In this document: piece after piece, positions 1 through 6,846 of the stretch
Layout: each line of letters starts with the position of its first letter
Position numbering within the stretch: the first letter of the stretch is position 1
Assembly: GCA_937897665.1 (NCBI GenBank)
Contig: CALCPB010000480.1
Location: forward strand, 1 to 12,759
DNA from: an uncultured Halomicronema sp.
Lineage (GTDB): Bacteria > Cyanobacteriota > Cyanobacteriia > Phormidesmidales > Phormidesmidaceae
Length of the DNA stretch: 12,759 nt
Direction: 5' to 3'
The notes under the pieces: model-generated
What the model was told of the DNA's origin: nothing
Databases searched by the model: none
The model's input: the letters and a program-made list of their open reading frames with translations, nothing else
Program-made: the position numbers and the translations under genes

Positions 1-181
1 TACGGTTCATCAATCAAAGGTTTCTATACACTCATAAATAATTCATATAGCAAAATCAATTGTGCGAAGATGATATTGGATGCGCGCACAAATCAGGCAA
101 TTATTCTGGCTTAACCAGCAGAGTCGACAGGTAAAGGAGTCTCAGTCACTCAGGCATTAATCAGTAGGTCAGCTTTGATTT

Positions 182-194
182 TTGCACAAATGCA
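182..194. promoter_or_regulatory. Candidate LysR operator (T-N11-A dyad)
   Basis: TGCA-CAAA-TGCA at 183-194 is a short dyad that fits the LysR T-N11-A pattern from T182 to A194. It sits just upstream of the putative -35 hexamer of the LysR-fusion gene, where autoregulatory LysR sites usually lie. The motif is short and loosely defined, so it is only a candidate. Confidence 0.25.
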
Positions 195-209
195 GACTTA
201 TTGTCTTTT

Positions 210-237
210 TTGCCTCCACATCCAGATGAAATAGACT
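210..237 (+). promoter_or_regulatory. Possible sigma70-type promoter of the LysR-fusion gene
   Basis: TTGCCT (210-215) and TAGACT (232-237) are separated by 16 bases and each match the consensus hexamers at four of six positions. Transcription would start near 244 and leave a leader of about 38 bases before the GTG start. The rest of 1-281 holds no open frame I would call a gene. The assignment is by eye and other hexamer pairs are possible. Confidence 0.3.
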
Positions 238-281
238 CACTGTTTTGAATGCTACCTGCAGTCTCATGAGGCTTTTTCAGA

Positions 282-2303
282 GTGGAAATTTATCAGCTCA
301 AAGTTTTTTTAGAAGTTGCCCGTTGTCTTAGCTTTACGGAGGCTGCCGATACCCTGAGCCTGACTCAACCGGCTGTTAGCGCTAAGATAAAGTCCCTCGA
401 AACGGCAATGGGAACGTCACTTTTTCAACGGTTGGGGCGCCGGATCGAGCTGACACAGGCGGGCGCATATTTATTGGAAGAAGGGTCTCAGCTAGTTGAG
501 CTAGAAGCTCGACTCGTTGCCGAAATTGAAGATATTAAACAGGGTAAATTCAGCAGCTTAACCGTAGGCTGTATGGCAAATGTTGCCAATGATTGGCTAC
601 CTAGTAAACTGTATGACTATCGTCGCCTTTGTCCAGACATAAAAACGAGTTGTCAGCAGTTCAATACGAGCGAAGCACTCTATCGAGCTATCAAGAGTGG
701 CGATGCCGATCTCGGGCTTTCCGATCTCGATTTTTCCGCCTTTGATGAAATTTCAGCCACCGCGATTAATACTATTTATTATGGGCTGGCAGTTTCTCAA
801 AGCCATCATTTAGCCCAGCAGTCTTGGCTGAGTCTGCAAGCGCTGACTGAACAGCCTTGGGTGTTATTACCAGAAGGGTTTCCCAGCCGGATTATTCTGC
901 AAAAACGACTGCAAGAATTAGGGCTGAGCCTATTAGATTTAGCCCATGTCGAAATTGTTGATACCCCAAGTTTAATCCGCACCTATTTACTGCAGGGGCA
1001 CTACGTCACCTTTGCCTCTGACCTCGACTTTCAGATGGAGCAACAGGCCGGTCTGATTCGAACGGTGCCCCTTGAGGAGTTTGCCTTGGGCACGCCGTTA
1101 TTTCTGCTCATGTCGAAGCGGCTTAATCGCGCCCTATGCGCTGCCGACCAGCAACCCTTTCGGGGAAAGCAAGCCCTAGAGCCGATTCAGCAGTTCATTA
1201 CGCTGCTGCAGCGATCACGATCGGAAACGGCCCTGCCAGCCCCGCCTCAATCGCCGATTACTGCCGATCACCGGCCTTCAGGACCGCGCTTTCAAGCGCC
1301 CAACTTCATGGTGCGACCCAGTGCGGTCAAGCCGGCTGAAACCCTCCGTATCACCATCGGCACGCAAAACCAAACGATTCAGACCACTACCGCTGGGCTG
1401 ATCATTCAGCGTCTAGGCCTGCTAGAACATTTTCTGCCCCGTGAGGGCCGCTACAGCGGCACCCAATATCAGATCAGCTGGTCAAACTACAGTTCCGGAG
1501 CGCCCATTGTGGCTGGTCTGGAGCATAAGCAGATCGACATTGGTATCTTGGGCGATTACCCTCTCTTACTCAGCGCCCTCTCTAGCCGCAGTAAAACGAC
1601 GGCAAATACCCGCCTGATCAGCTTTGTGGCGAGCAGCCCGGATGGCACTGGCAATGACATTATTGTGCCGCGACAATCGCAACTGCACTGCATGGAAGAT
1701 CTCGATGGTCGCAAGATCGCTGTGCCCTTTGGTTCGGCGGCCCATGGCATGGTGATGCGATCGCTGCACCATCGTCAGCTCTTACAAAGCGTCCAGCTAA
1801 TCTCGATCGACAACTTCAACACGCAGCGGCTCACCAAAGCGTCCTCCCTGGTGGATGGCTATGCCTACTTTGCCCCATTCCACGAAATCGCCCGCCATAA
1901 AGGGCATTTCCGCCGCTTACTACCGGAAAATCTGGACGGTTTGCCCACGTTCCACGGCATCGTGATTCGGGACGACTTTGCTGAACAATACCCGGAGATT
2001 GCGGTCGCCTATCTAAAAGCGCTCCTCGCGGCCCAATATTGGTACACCCACCATGCCATCGCGACTGACTTGGTAAGCCGCTGGGTCAAGATGGATGCCG
2101 CCATTGTCACCAAGACCTTGAAGTCCAGTGCCAGCGATCAGGCTAATGTGATTTACCATCCCGAAACGCAGCTGCGGGCTGATTGGCTGCAGTCTCACAT
2201 TGACCACCTGAGCCAAATTACTGGCCAAGAACACCTTGGCAACATCAATCTTGACCGTTGGATGCAGCCCGAATTTTTAGAGAAGGCGATCGCGTCGATT
2301 TAG
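282..2303 (+). CDS. LysR-type regulator fused to an NrtA/SsuA-like substrate-binding domain
   Basis: This is a predicted cytoplasmic transcription factor of 673 residues, about twice the usual LysR length of roughly 300. Residues 1-60 form the winged helix-turn-helix (FTEAADTLSLTQPAVSAKIK region at 18-37). Residues 90-310 look like a complete LysR effector domain. A proline-rich linker (about 311-352) leads to a second binding-protein domain at 353-671. That domain aligns with the transporter lipoprotein encoded at 4467-5981 almost end to end: both share VPFGSAAHGMV, a GTQ-Q opening, (G)(L/V)PT-HGI and FAE-PEI-VAYLKA. The fused domain has no signal peptide, so it should bind ligand in the cytosol. 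The GTG start is the first possible one, because an in-frame TGA lies at 267-269; a GAGG at 268-271 may be the ribosome binding site. The gene converges with the transporter operon, which is its likely target. The fusion is seen directly; the sensing role is inferred. Confidence 0.9.
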   Translation: MEIYQLKVFLEVARCLSFTEAADTLSLTQPAVSAKIKSLETAMGTSLFQRLGRRIELTQAGAYLLEEGSQLVELEARLVAEIEDIKQGKFSSLTVGCMANVANDWLPSKLYDYRRLCPDIKTSCQQFNTSEALYRAIKSGDADLGLSDLDFSAFDEISATAINTIYYGLAVSQSHHLAQQSWLSLQALTEQPWVLLPEGFPSRIILQKRLQELGLSLLDLAHVEIVDTPSLIRTYLLQGHYVTFASDLDFQMEQQAGLIRTVPLEEFALGTPLFLLMSKRLNRALCAADQQPFRGKQALEPIQQFITLLQRSRSETALPAPPQSPITADHRPSGPRFQAPNFMVRPSAVKPAETLRITIGTQNQTIQTTTAGLIIQRLGLLEHFLPREGRYSGTQYQISWSNYSSGAPIVAGLEHKQIDIGILGDYPLLLSALSSRSKTTANTRLISFVASSPDGTGNDIIVPRQSQLHCMEDLDGRKIAVPFGSAAHGMVMRSLHHRQLLQSVQLISIDNFNTQRLTKASSLVDGYAYFAPFHEIARHKGHFRRLLPENLDGLPTFHGIVIRDDFAEQYPEIAVAYLKALLAAQYWYTHHAIATDLVSRWVKMDAAIVTKTLKSSASDQANVIYHPETQLRADWLQSHIDHLSQITGQEHLGNINLDRWMQPEFLEKAIASI

Positions 2304-2368
2304 TCCGGTAGTCGACGATATCAACAATCCCAATTTTCCTCATGCTCTGAAACAAGGCTACAAAGCTG

Positions 2369-2394
2369 GCTCCCCTGCCCCCTTGCTCCCCTGC
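2369..2394. repeat. Two copies of GCTCCCCTGC in the convergent spacer
   Basis: The decamer GCTCCCCTGC occurs at 2369-2378 and 2385-2394, a 16-base period, in the 153-base spacer between the LysR-fusion and ATPase stop codons. Short C-rich or G-rich iterated oligomers of this kind are frequent between cyanobacterial genes. No clear intrinsic terminator is visible here for either gene; a weak stem (2411-2415 with 2442-2446) lacks a U-tract. Confidence 0.4.
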
Positions 2395-2456
2395 ATAGCC
2401 AAGCTTGCATCAGCAATTCGATCACCGAAAACTGGTATTACTGCTGTCGTGGAGGA

Positions 2457-3290
2457 CTAGAAGCTTTCCTCCATACTCTTCATCGTCTCCTCGCGGATGC
2501 AGGTAAACACCTGACGGTGCAGAGCCAGAAACTCTTTCGAAAGGGTGTCATCAAAATGACGCGGCCGCGGTAAGTCAATCGGAATTTCCGACTTGATGCG
2601 ACCCGGGTGAACGCCCATGGTGCAAATGCGATCGCCCAAGAAAATCGCTTCCTCAATATCGTGCGTCACGAAAATCACCGTCGTCTTCAGGTCATCCCAA
2701 ATACCGAGCAGCATTTCCTGCATCATGTGGCGAGTCTGGGCATCAAGCGCCGCAAACGGCTCATCCATCAGCAGCACAGAGGGCGAATTGACCAAGGCTC
2801 GAATAATACTCGCCCGTTGCTGCATCCCGCCAGAAAGCTGATGGGGATAGCTGCTGCGGTGCTTATAAAGCCCCACCCGATTGAGGTACTCATGAACCCG
2901 TTCGGTGCGCTCCGCCTTCGGCACCCCGCGAATTTTCAGCCCTAATTCAATGTTTTGAAACGTTGTCTTCCACGGCAGTAGTGAATACTGTTGAAAGACA
3001 AAACCGCGATCGGCCCCCGGCCGACTAATGGGCATCTGATCGACCAGCACGTACCCAGCCGAGGGCTTTAAAAATCCCGCAATCACATTCAACAGAGTCG
3101 ACTTGCCACAGCCTGAAGGCCCCAGCAAACAGACAAATTCACCCGGCTGTATGGATAGCTGAATCGAATCCAGCACGCGGTTTTCATAATTTTTGCGGCG
3201 ATAGACGACCGACAGCCCTTCGACCTGTACGGCCCCTTTCAGCGTCTGTCGTTCTGCCGTTCGCTGCATTGTCACCATGACGTCTTCCAT
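2457..3290 (-). CDS. ABC transporter ATP-binding protein (TauB/SsuB/NrtD family)
   Basis: This 277-residue cytoplasmic ATPase energises the importer encoded by the next two genes upstream. All nucleotide-binding motifs are intact: Walker A GPSGCGKST at 57-65, the Q-loop around 100-101 (FVFQQYSLLPW), the signature LSGGMQQR at 152-159, Walker B VLLMDEP with D176 and E177, the D-loop ALDAQTR and the H-loop H210 (FVTHD). The length and the LLPW sequence after the Q-loop are typical of the nitrate/sulfonate/taurine subfamily. The start is uncertain: ATG at 3290 lies 7 bases after the permease stop, but in-frame ATGs at 3278 and 3269 are also possible. It is the last gene of the operon. Substrate specificity cannot be read from the ATPase. 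Confidence 0.95.
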   Translation of the reverse strand: MEDVMVTMQRTAERQTLKGAVQVEGLSVVYRRKNYENRVLDSIQLSIQPGEFVCLLGPSGCGKSTLLNVIAGFLKPSAGYVLVDQMPISRPGADRGFVFQQYSLLPWKTTFQNIELGLKIRGVPKAERTERVHEYLNRVGLYKHRSSYPHQLSGGMQQRASIIRALVNSPSVLLMDEPFAALDAQTRHMMQEMLLGIWDDLKTTVIFVTHDIEEAIFLGDRICTMGVHPGRIKSEIPIDLPRPRHFDDTLSKEFLALHRQVFTCIREETMKSMEESF

Positions 3291-3297
3291 ACCTTTT

Positions 3298-4152
3298 CTA
3301 ACCCCCTCCCTGCTTATTGATCACCCGCCAAGGCATCAGCGCGTTGGTGGCCCGACCCACCGCCCATGAGCTCAGTGCCCCCATCAAACCAATCAGCAAC
3401 ATACCCATCACAATCGGGGGGTAGTTAGAGGTCACATAAGACTCCCAGGTGATATAGCCCACGCCGTAGCGCCCCGCCAAAATCTCAGCGGTCACCAAAC
3501 AAAACCAGGCGTTGCCCATGCCAATGGTGAGACCACTCGCGATGCTCGGCATCGAACCGGGAATCACAATATCTTTGAAAATGTGCCAGGAATTGGCCCC
3601 CAAACATTGCCCCACTCGAATCAACACGGTATCGCTGAGCGTACTCTCGACCCCGCGAATGGTGCTGATTAGCATCGGAAAAAATGCCCCAATAAAGGTG
3701 ATGTAAACCATGCCACTCTCAGCATTGGGAAACATCAAAATCGCCAAGGGAATCCACGCCACAGCGGGAATCGGGCGAAGCAATTCCAACGGCGGGAGAA
3801 ACAAATCTTCCACCGCTTCGAACCAACCAATTAAGACGCCTAAGAAGATGCCCAACACCGAGGCGGCCAGGTAGCCGAAAAACACCCGCTGGATACTAGA
3901 GCGAAAGTGAATCCAGGGATCGCTCGTGACAAAATCAATCGTGGCAAACAGTACCTCCCACGGGGAGGGAATTAGCTGAAAATTGATAAAGAAGTCAAAA
4001 TTAATCGCACAGAGAAACTGCCACCCGCCAAAAAATATCACTAAGGCGAGAACCCGCCGGAAAGGCCGATTGCCCCAAAAAAGAGTCTTTAAGACATCCC
4101 CAATCCGACCGAACCAGCGGGTTGGCACTGGCTTCGATACCGTCACTGCCAT
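3298..4152 (-). CDS. ABC transporter permease (TauC/SsuC/NrtB family)
   Basis: This 284-residue inner-membrane permease forms the translocation pathway of the importer. About six hydrophobic segments are visible, near 33-50, 88-110, 128-141, 147-165, 203-226 and 247-266. The EAA loop that docks onto the ATPase is recognisable at 185-207 (GANSWHIFKDIVIPG, followed by SIASG), as in BPD_transp_1 proteins. The ATG at 4152 is preceded by AGAGGA at good spacing. Only 7 bases separate its stop from the ATPase start, so the two are almost certainly co-transcribed. A 314-base spacer with strong hairpins separates it from the binding-protein gene upstream. The substrate is probably a small nitrogen- or sulfur-containing anion or a related compound, but this is a family-level guess. 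Confidence 0.95.
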   Translation of the reverse strand: MAVTVSKPVPTRWFGRIGDVLKTLFWGNRPFRRVLALVIFFGGWQFLCAINFDFFINFQLIPSPWEVLFATIDFVTSDPWIHFRSSIQRVFFGYLAASVLGIFLGVLIGWFEAVEDLFLPPLELLRPIPAVAWIPLAILMFPNAESGMVYITFIGAFFPMLISTIRGVESTLSDTVLIRVGQCLGANSWHIFKDIVIPGSMPSIASGLTIGMGNAWFCLVTAEILAGRYGVGYITWESYVTSNYPPIVMGMLLIGLMGALSSWAVGRATNALMPWRVINKQGGG

Positions 4153-4206
4153 GGCATTCCTCTCAACATCATCAATCTTTGAATAAGGGCTAACGGATCG
4201 GCCCCC

Positions 4207-4244
4207 CTTTGCTTATCTGCCCGGCGGGCCTGCACCCCCCAAAG
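4207..4244 (-). other. Possible second intercistronic hairpin
   Basis: CTTTG at 4207-4211 can pair with CAAAG at 4240-4244, enclosing GCCC-GGC-GGGC at 4219-4229. It lies immediately downstream, in transcription direction, of the stronger hairpin at 4254-4299. The outer stem is short, so this is weak evidence by itself. Confidence 0.3.
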
Positions 4245-4253
4245 TCGGAGAGA

Positions 4254-4299
4254 CCTGATGGCCCGGCTCACCAAGTTTGGGAGCGGCCGGGCCACCAGG
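4254..4299 (-). other. Strong intercistronic mRNA hairpin between binding-protein and permease genes
   Basis: Arms 4254-4266 and 4287-4299 pair at 12 of 13 positions. The one exception (A4258/C4295) is an A-C mismatch on the plus strand but a U-G wobble in minus-strand RNA, so the structure fits transcription of the operon. An inner stem (4267-4273 with 4278-4283, loop 4274-4277) extends it. It has no U-tract, so it looks more like an RNA-processing or mRNA-stabilising element, or a partial attenuator, that lets the binding protein be made in excess over the membrane components. The remainder of 4153-4466 shows no convincing gene. Confidence 0.6.
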
Positions 4300-4466
4300 C
4301 TAGATTCAACGGCGTCAACTCTAGGAATGTTGACTGCCACCTTACCGAGATCACATCGTCCAATTCTGTGCCTGGGATGCCTCCCTAGAGAAGCATTTCA
4401 TGCTGGAACCAGTGGATCGGGCCGGTGACTGTCAATCCTGACGCAACGCGATCACCCAGTGACCCG

Positions 4467-5981
4467 CTATAGTGCGCCGACGAGAGCGGGCTGCTGCTGA
4501 ACATAAATATCCTGCAGTCCTTTGAAAGCCGTCATCGTGCCACCGGATTCCGTCGCAAAGGTTTGGGCATCAGACTCCAGCAAAAAGGCGGAGACTTCAT
4601 CACCATTGCTAACGAAGTAAGAGTTTTCGGCAAACAGCTTCCAGCCATTGTTGCGATCGTGAACAAACATGACATCTGCCGCTTGGCCTTCCGCTTGCAG
4701 GGCGGTCAACGCCTTCACCATGTTGGGAATGGACGCAAAGTTCGTCACGGTCTCTTCACCCTGGACCCAGAACTGAGCCGCCAACTTGGGATCTTCAATC
4801 GCTTCACCCGTCAGCGCATCTTCTCCCGTAATTTGGTAGGCCTCAGCGGTGGCAATGACATCCTCATAGTTCAACCCCATCTCTTCCATCGCGGTCAGCA
4901 AGAAGCTTTCGTCAATCCAGTTGACCACTTCTTCGGGGTCGACTGGATCTTCGATTTTGCCCAAGCTGGTGAGTGTCGCGATACTGTTCTTCAGGGCATT
5001 GACCTGCACTTCACGAATAGTCGGATCCAGGGGTTGCAGTCCAGAAGGCCCAAGGAACATGTAGACCACTTCCTTATCAATCCCCGACCATTCTTCGATT
5101 TGGGCAGAAATGCCCTCCGGATCTTCCTGGAACATGGTGTTGGCTTCGAGCATGGCCTTCAGATAGGCCACCACGATTTCGGGATGCTCTTCCGCAAAGT
5201 CCGATCGCACAGTGATGCCGTGCAGAGTCGGCACGCCAGTCTGGGCACCGTCAAAAATCTTCTTTGCAAAGCCGCGAAACGGAAACAGCTCACCAAAGGG
5301 GACAAAGTCAGCGTGCGCATCAATTTGGCCCGTCCGCAGACTCGCCCCCCCCACCTCAGGCGCCTGACTAATTAAGTTGACATCCGTTTCGGGGTCAATA
5401 CCGGCATCACTCAAAGCCTTGAGCACCATGCCATGCGCCGCTGAGCCAAAGGGAACGGAAACCGTACCCCCTTCGAGATCCGCTAGCGAAGTGACATCAC
5501 TATCTTTGGGCACCACAACGGCATTGCCCGCACCGTTAGGGCTGTAGGCTAAGGTGCCAATAAAGATTGAATCGGCATCTTCTGCTTCTTGCTGAAACTT
5601 GATGAGATTGATGACTGCCGGAAAGTCACCCATGAGACCAATATCAATTTGGTCAGCCAGCATTTTGTTAGTAATCGGCGGGCCAGATGTATAGCTAGAC
5701 CACTGAATATCGTATTCGACACCTTCGTATTTTCCTTCAGTTGGCAGGTGCTTCTCCAACAGTTCTAATTCTCGAACTGCAGCCCCACCCACTGCGGTAT
5801 TAATCACCTGATCTTGGGTGCCGATCGCAATGCGAATCACCTCTCCAGATCCGCCAGAAGCAGCGACTTCTTCACCTTCAGAAGTCACTTCAGTCGTCGA
5901 ACAAGCTCCTACAAAAAAGAGAGATGAAGCTAGAAAACCAGTCGCAATTCTTTTCTTAGACCAACCCAGAAAATAATGCAT
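4467..5981 (-). CDS. Lipoprotein substrate-binding protein (NrtA/SsuA-like) with NosL-like C-terminal extension
   Basis: This is the extracytoplasmic ligand receptor of the importer. I chose ATG 5981 (504 residues) because AGGTGA at 5991-5996 gives a good ribosome binding site; a GTG at 5993 would add four residues. Residue numbers here count from that GTG. A lipoprotein signal (KKR, hydrophobic stretch, lipobox VGAC) places lipidation at Cys31. The NMT1/NrtA-like binding domain spans about 53-370, with VPFGSAAHGMV at 180-190 and PTLHGI at 255-260. At over 500 residues the protein is much longer than the usual 320-450. The extra part (about 395-500) resembles NosL proteins: NFASIPNMVKAL, then DVMFVHDRNNGW, ENSYFV, AFLLESDAQTFATESGG and a final F-GL-DI. 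The N-terminal Cys-Gly-Met of true NosL is absent. The ligand is unknown. Confidence 0.93.
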   Translation of the reverse strand: MHYFLGWSKKRIATGFLASSLFFVGACSTTEVTSEGEEVAASGGSGEVIRIAIGTQDQVINTAVGGAAVRELELLEKHLPTEGKYEGVEYDIQWSSYTSGPPITNKMLADQIDIGLMGDFPAVINLIKFQQEAEDADSIFIGTLAYSPNGAGNAVVVPKDSDVTSLADLEGGTVSVPFGSAAHGMVLKALSDAGIDPETDVNLISQAPEVGGASLRTGQIDAHADFVPFGELFPFRGFAKKIFDGAQTGVPTLHGITVRSDFAEEHPEIVVAYLKAMLEANTMFQEDPEGISAQIEEWSGIDKEVVYMFLGPSGLQPLDPTIREVQVNALKNSIATLTSLGKIEDPVDPEEVVNWIDESFLLTAMEEMGLNYEDVIATAEAYQITGEDALTGEAIEDPKLAAQFWVQGEETVTNFASIPNMVKALTALQAEGQAADVMFVHDRNNGWKLFAENSYFVSNGDEVSAFLLESDAQTFATESGGTMTAFKGLQDIYVQQQPALVGAL

Positions 5982-6013
5982 ATTTCGATTCACCTAAATG
6001 CCTGTTGGCATTC

Positions 6014-6055
6014 ATTAATCCTTCATTTCCAGAAGACAACTGTAAATAGAGATAC
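6014..6055 (-). promoter_or_regulatory. NtcA-type nitrogen-control site with class II promoter spacing
   Basis: On the minus strand GTATCTCTATTTAC (6042-6055) matches the NtcA consensus GTA-N8-TAC exactly, and flanking bases extend it to TGTA-N8-TACA on the opposite strand. Exactly 22 bases downstream lies ATTAAT (6014-6019), a -10-like hexamer matching TATAAT at four of six positions. This is the arrangement of NtcA-activated promoters. The start site would fall near 6007, about 25 bases before the ATG at 5981. The operon is therefore predicted to be induced under nitrogen limitation. Confidence 0.6.
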
Positions 6056-6081
6056 AACTTCAATGATTCCAGGCCACTATC

Positions 6082-6110
6082 CATAAAAGTCTTTATTAGA
6101 TCCATGACAA
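6082..6110 (-). promoter_or_regulatory. Possible second promoter upstream of the transporter operon
   Basis: On the minus strand TTGTCA (6105-6110) is followed after 17 bases by TTTATG (6082-6087). It could serve as an NtcA-independent basal promoter. The -10 match is poor. Confidence 0.25.
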
Positions 6111-6190
6111 TCTTTTATACTTGCCTCAAACCAGACGGTCGCCTGGATTTTAGGAATGAGTTGTAGACGGCTATATTCGCGATTAACCGC

Positions 6191-6209
6191 CGATTATCCA
6201 GGATAATCG
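6191..6209. promoter_or_regulatory. Perfect dyad CGATTATCC-A-GGATAATCG, candidate LysR operator
   Basis: Two 9-base arms flank a single A. The central 13 bases run from T to A with eleven between, the T-N11-A pattern of LysR-family sites, and the dyad is perfect. It lies about 150 bases upstream of the NtcA box and 210 bases before the binding-protein start, a plausible place for the fused LysR regulator to act. A different regulator is equally possible from sequence alone. Confidence 0.4.
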
Positions 6210-6435
6210 CCACTAAATTGGCTTGGTACTCAGCTTTAAGGCCAAGACGATTTTTTTGTTGCGGTTTTCATATGAGCCGCACAAAGTTCAGTCCCACGCT
6301 GGAAAATCTCCCACCGTGAATCGGAGTTTCATCGTTAGTCAGTGCCGTCAGAGATCGTCGGGTCAGGCAATTGATCATGATCGTTGAGGCTAATCGTTCT
6401 TAGGGCTGAGCGAGACCTGTAGCAATAAAGCATCA

Positions 6436-6639
6436 TTGTCTGTGGCCGCTCGATCGCGTTTCTGGATGCGCCCTAATGAGAAAGATGTGCCCTCAACATC
6501 GATTGAAAACTCAGCAGATTTCTCACTCGGCAGGGTCAGCAGCCTTTCTTTAGTGCATTTGATTAGCGTCTTATTGGTCTGTTATATCGCATACAAATTC
6601 TCAGTGACTGAACTACCGATATTATCTTGGCAGCTTTAG
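6436..6639 (+). CDS. Doubtful small ORF with one hydrophobic segment
   Basis: An open frame of 67 codons beginning with TTG (or 57 codons from the ATG at 6466). Its C-terminal half contains a hydrophobic run, LVHLISVLLVCYIAY, that could be a single membrane segment. No ribosome binding site is visible before either start. AAAGAC at 6640-6645 just after the stop could pair with GTCTTT at 6670-6675, a weak AT-rich stem followed by a T-run. I do not recognise the protein, and the frame may be chance. Confidence 0.15.
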   Translation: MSVAARSRFWMRPNEKDVPSTSIENSADFSLGRVSSLSLVHLISVLLVCYIAYKFSVTELPILSWQL

Positions 6640-6807
6640 AAAGACAGGCGCAGGAGTCGCAAATTTATAGTCTTTTTCCAGAGGATTGATGTCACGCGAG
6701 TACCAGCTATTAATCAGCCTCCAGTGGGGCAAATCGCGGCCTCATATATTCAAGCATAGTGGAATTGTATGAGCTATTTTTGCGGTTTCCCATGGCTGTA
6801 AATCTAT

Positions 6808-6846
6808 AAAAATGGGCAAAAAATGGGCGGAATTCCTCATTGCCCA
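6808..6846 (-). terminator. Intrinsic terminator with two alternative stems
   Basis: Read on the minus strand, TGGGC (6842-6846) can pair with GCCCA (6824-6828), followed directly by TTTTTT (6818-6823). It can instead form a longer TGGGCAA/TTGCCCA stem with 6813-6819, followed by TTTTT (6808-6812). The duplication AAAAATGGGC at 6808-6828 creates the two options. It would end transcripts of the exported-protein gene, whose stop lies about 180 bases upstream. Confidence 0.5.

Noticed and set aside
2411..2446. Weak stem CAGCA/TGCTG before the ATPase stop region as a bidirectional terminator
   Set aside because: Short stem with large interior loops and no U-tract.
2607..2945. Plus-strand frame opposite the ATPase gene
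   Set aside because: Shadow of the ATPase frame; the translated sequence resembles nothing.
4143..4340. 65-codon minus-strand frame between receptor and permease genes
   Set aside because: It overlaps the permease start and the strong hairpin; the sequence looks constrained by RNA structure rather than by protein.
4563..5375. Long open frame (270 codons) on the plus strand opposite the binding-protein gene
   Set aside because: It lies entirely antisense to a well-supported gene, has no family features or ribosome binding site, and is explained by codon bias of the true frame.
2457..5993. Naming the operon nrtABD, ssuABC, tauABC or cmp
   Set aside because: The components are only family-level matches and the receptor has an unusual extension; no substrate-specific residues can be read by eye.
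6251..6285. TTGCGG / CCGCACAA hairpin next to a run of seven T
   Set aside because: The T-run precedes the stem on the plus strand and is an A-run on the minus strand, so it does not work as an intrinsic terminator in either direction.
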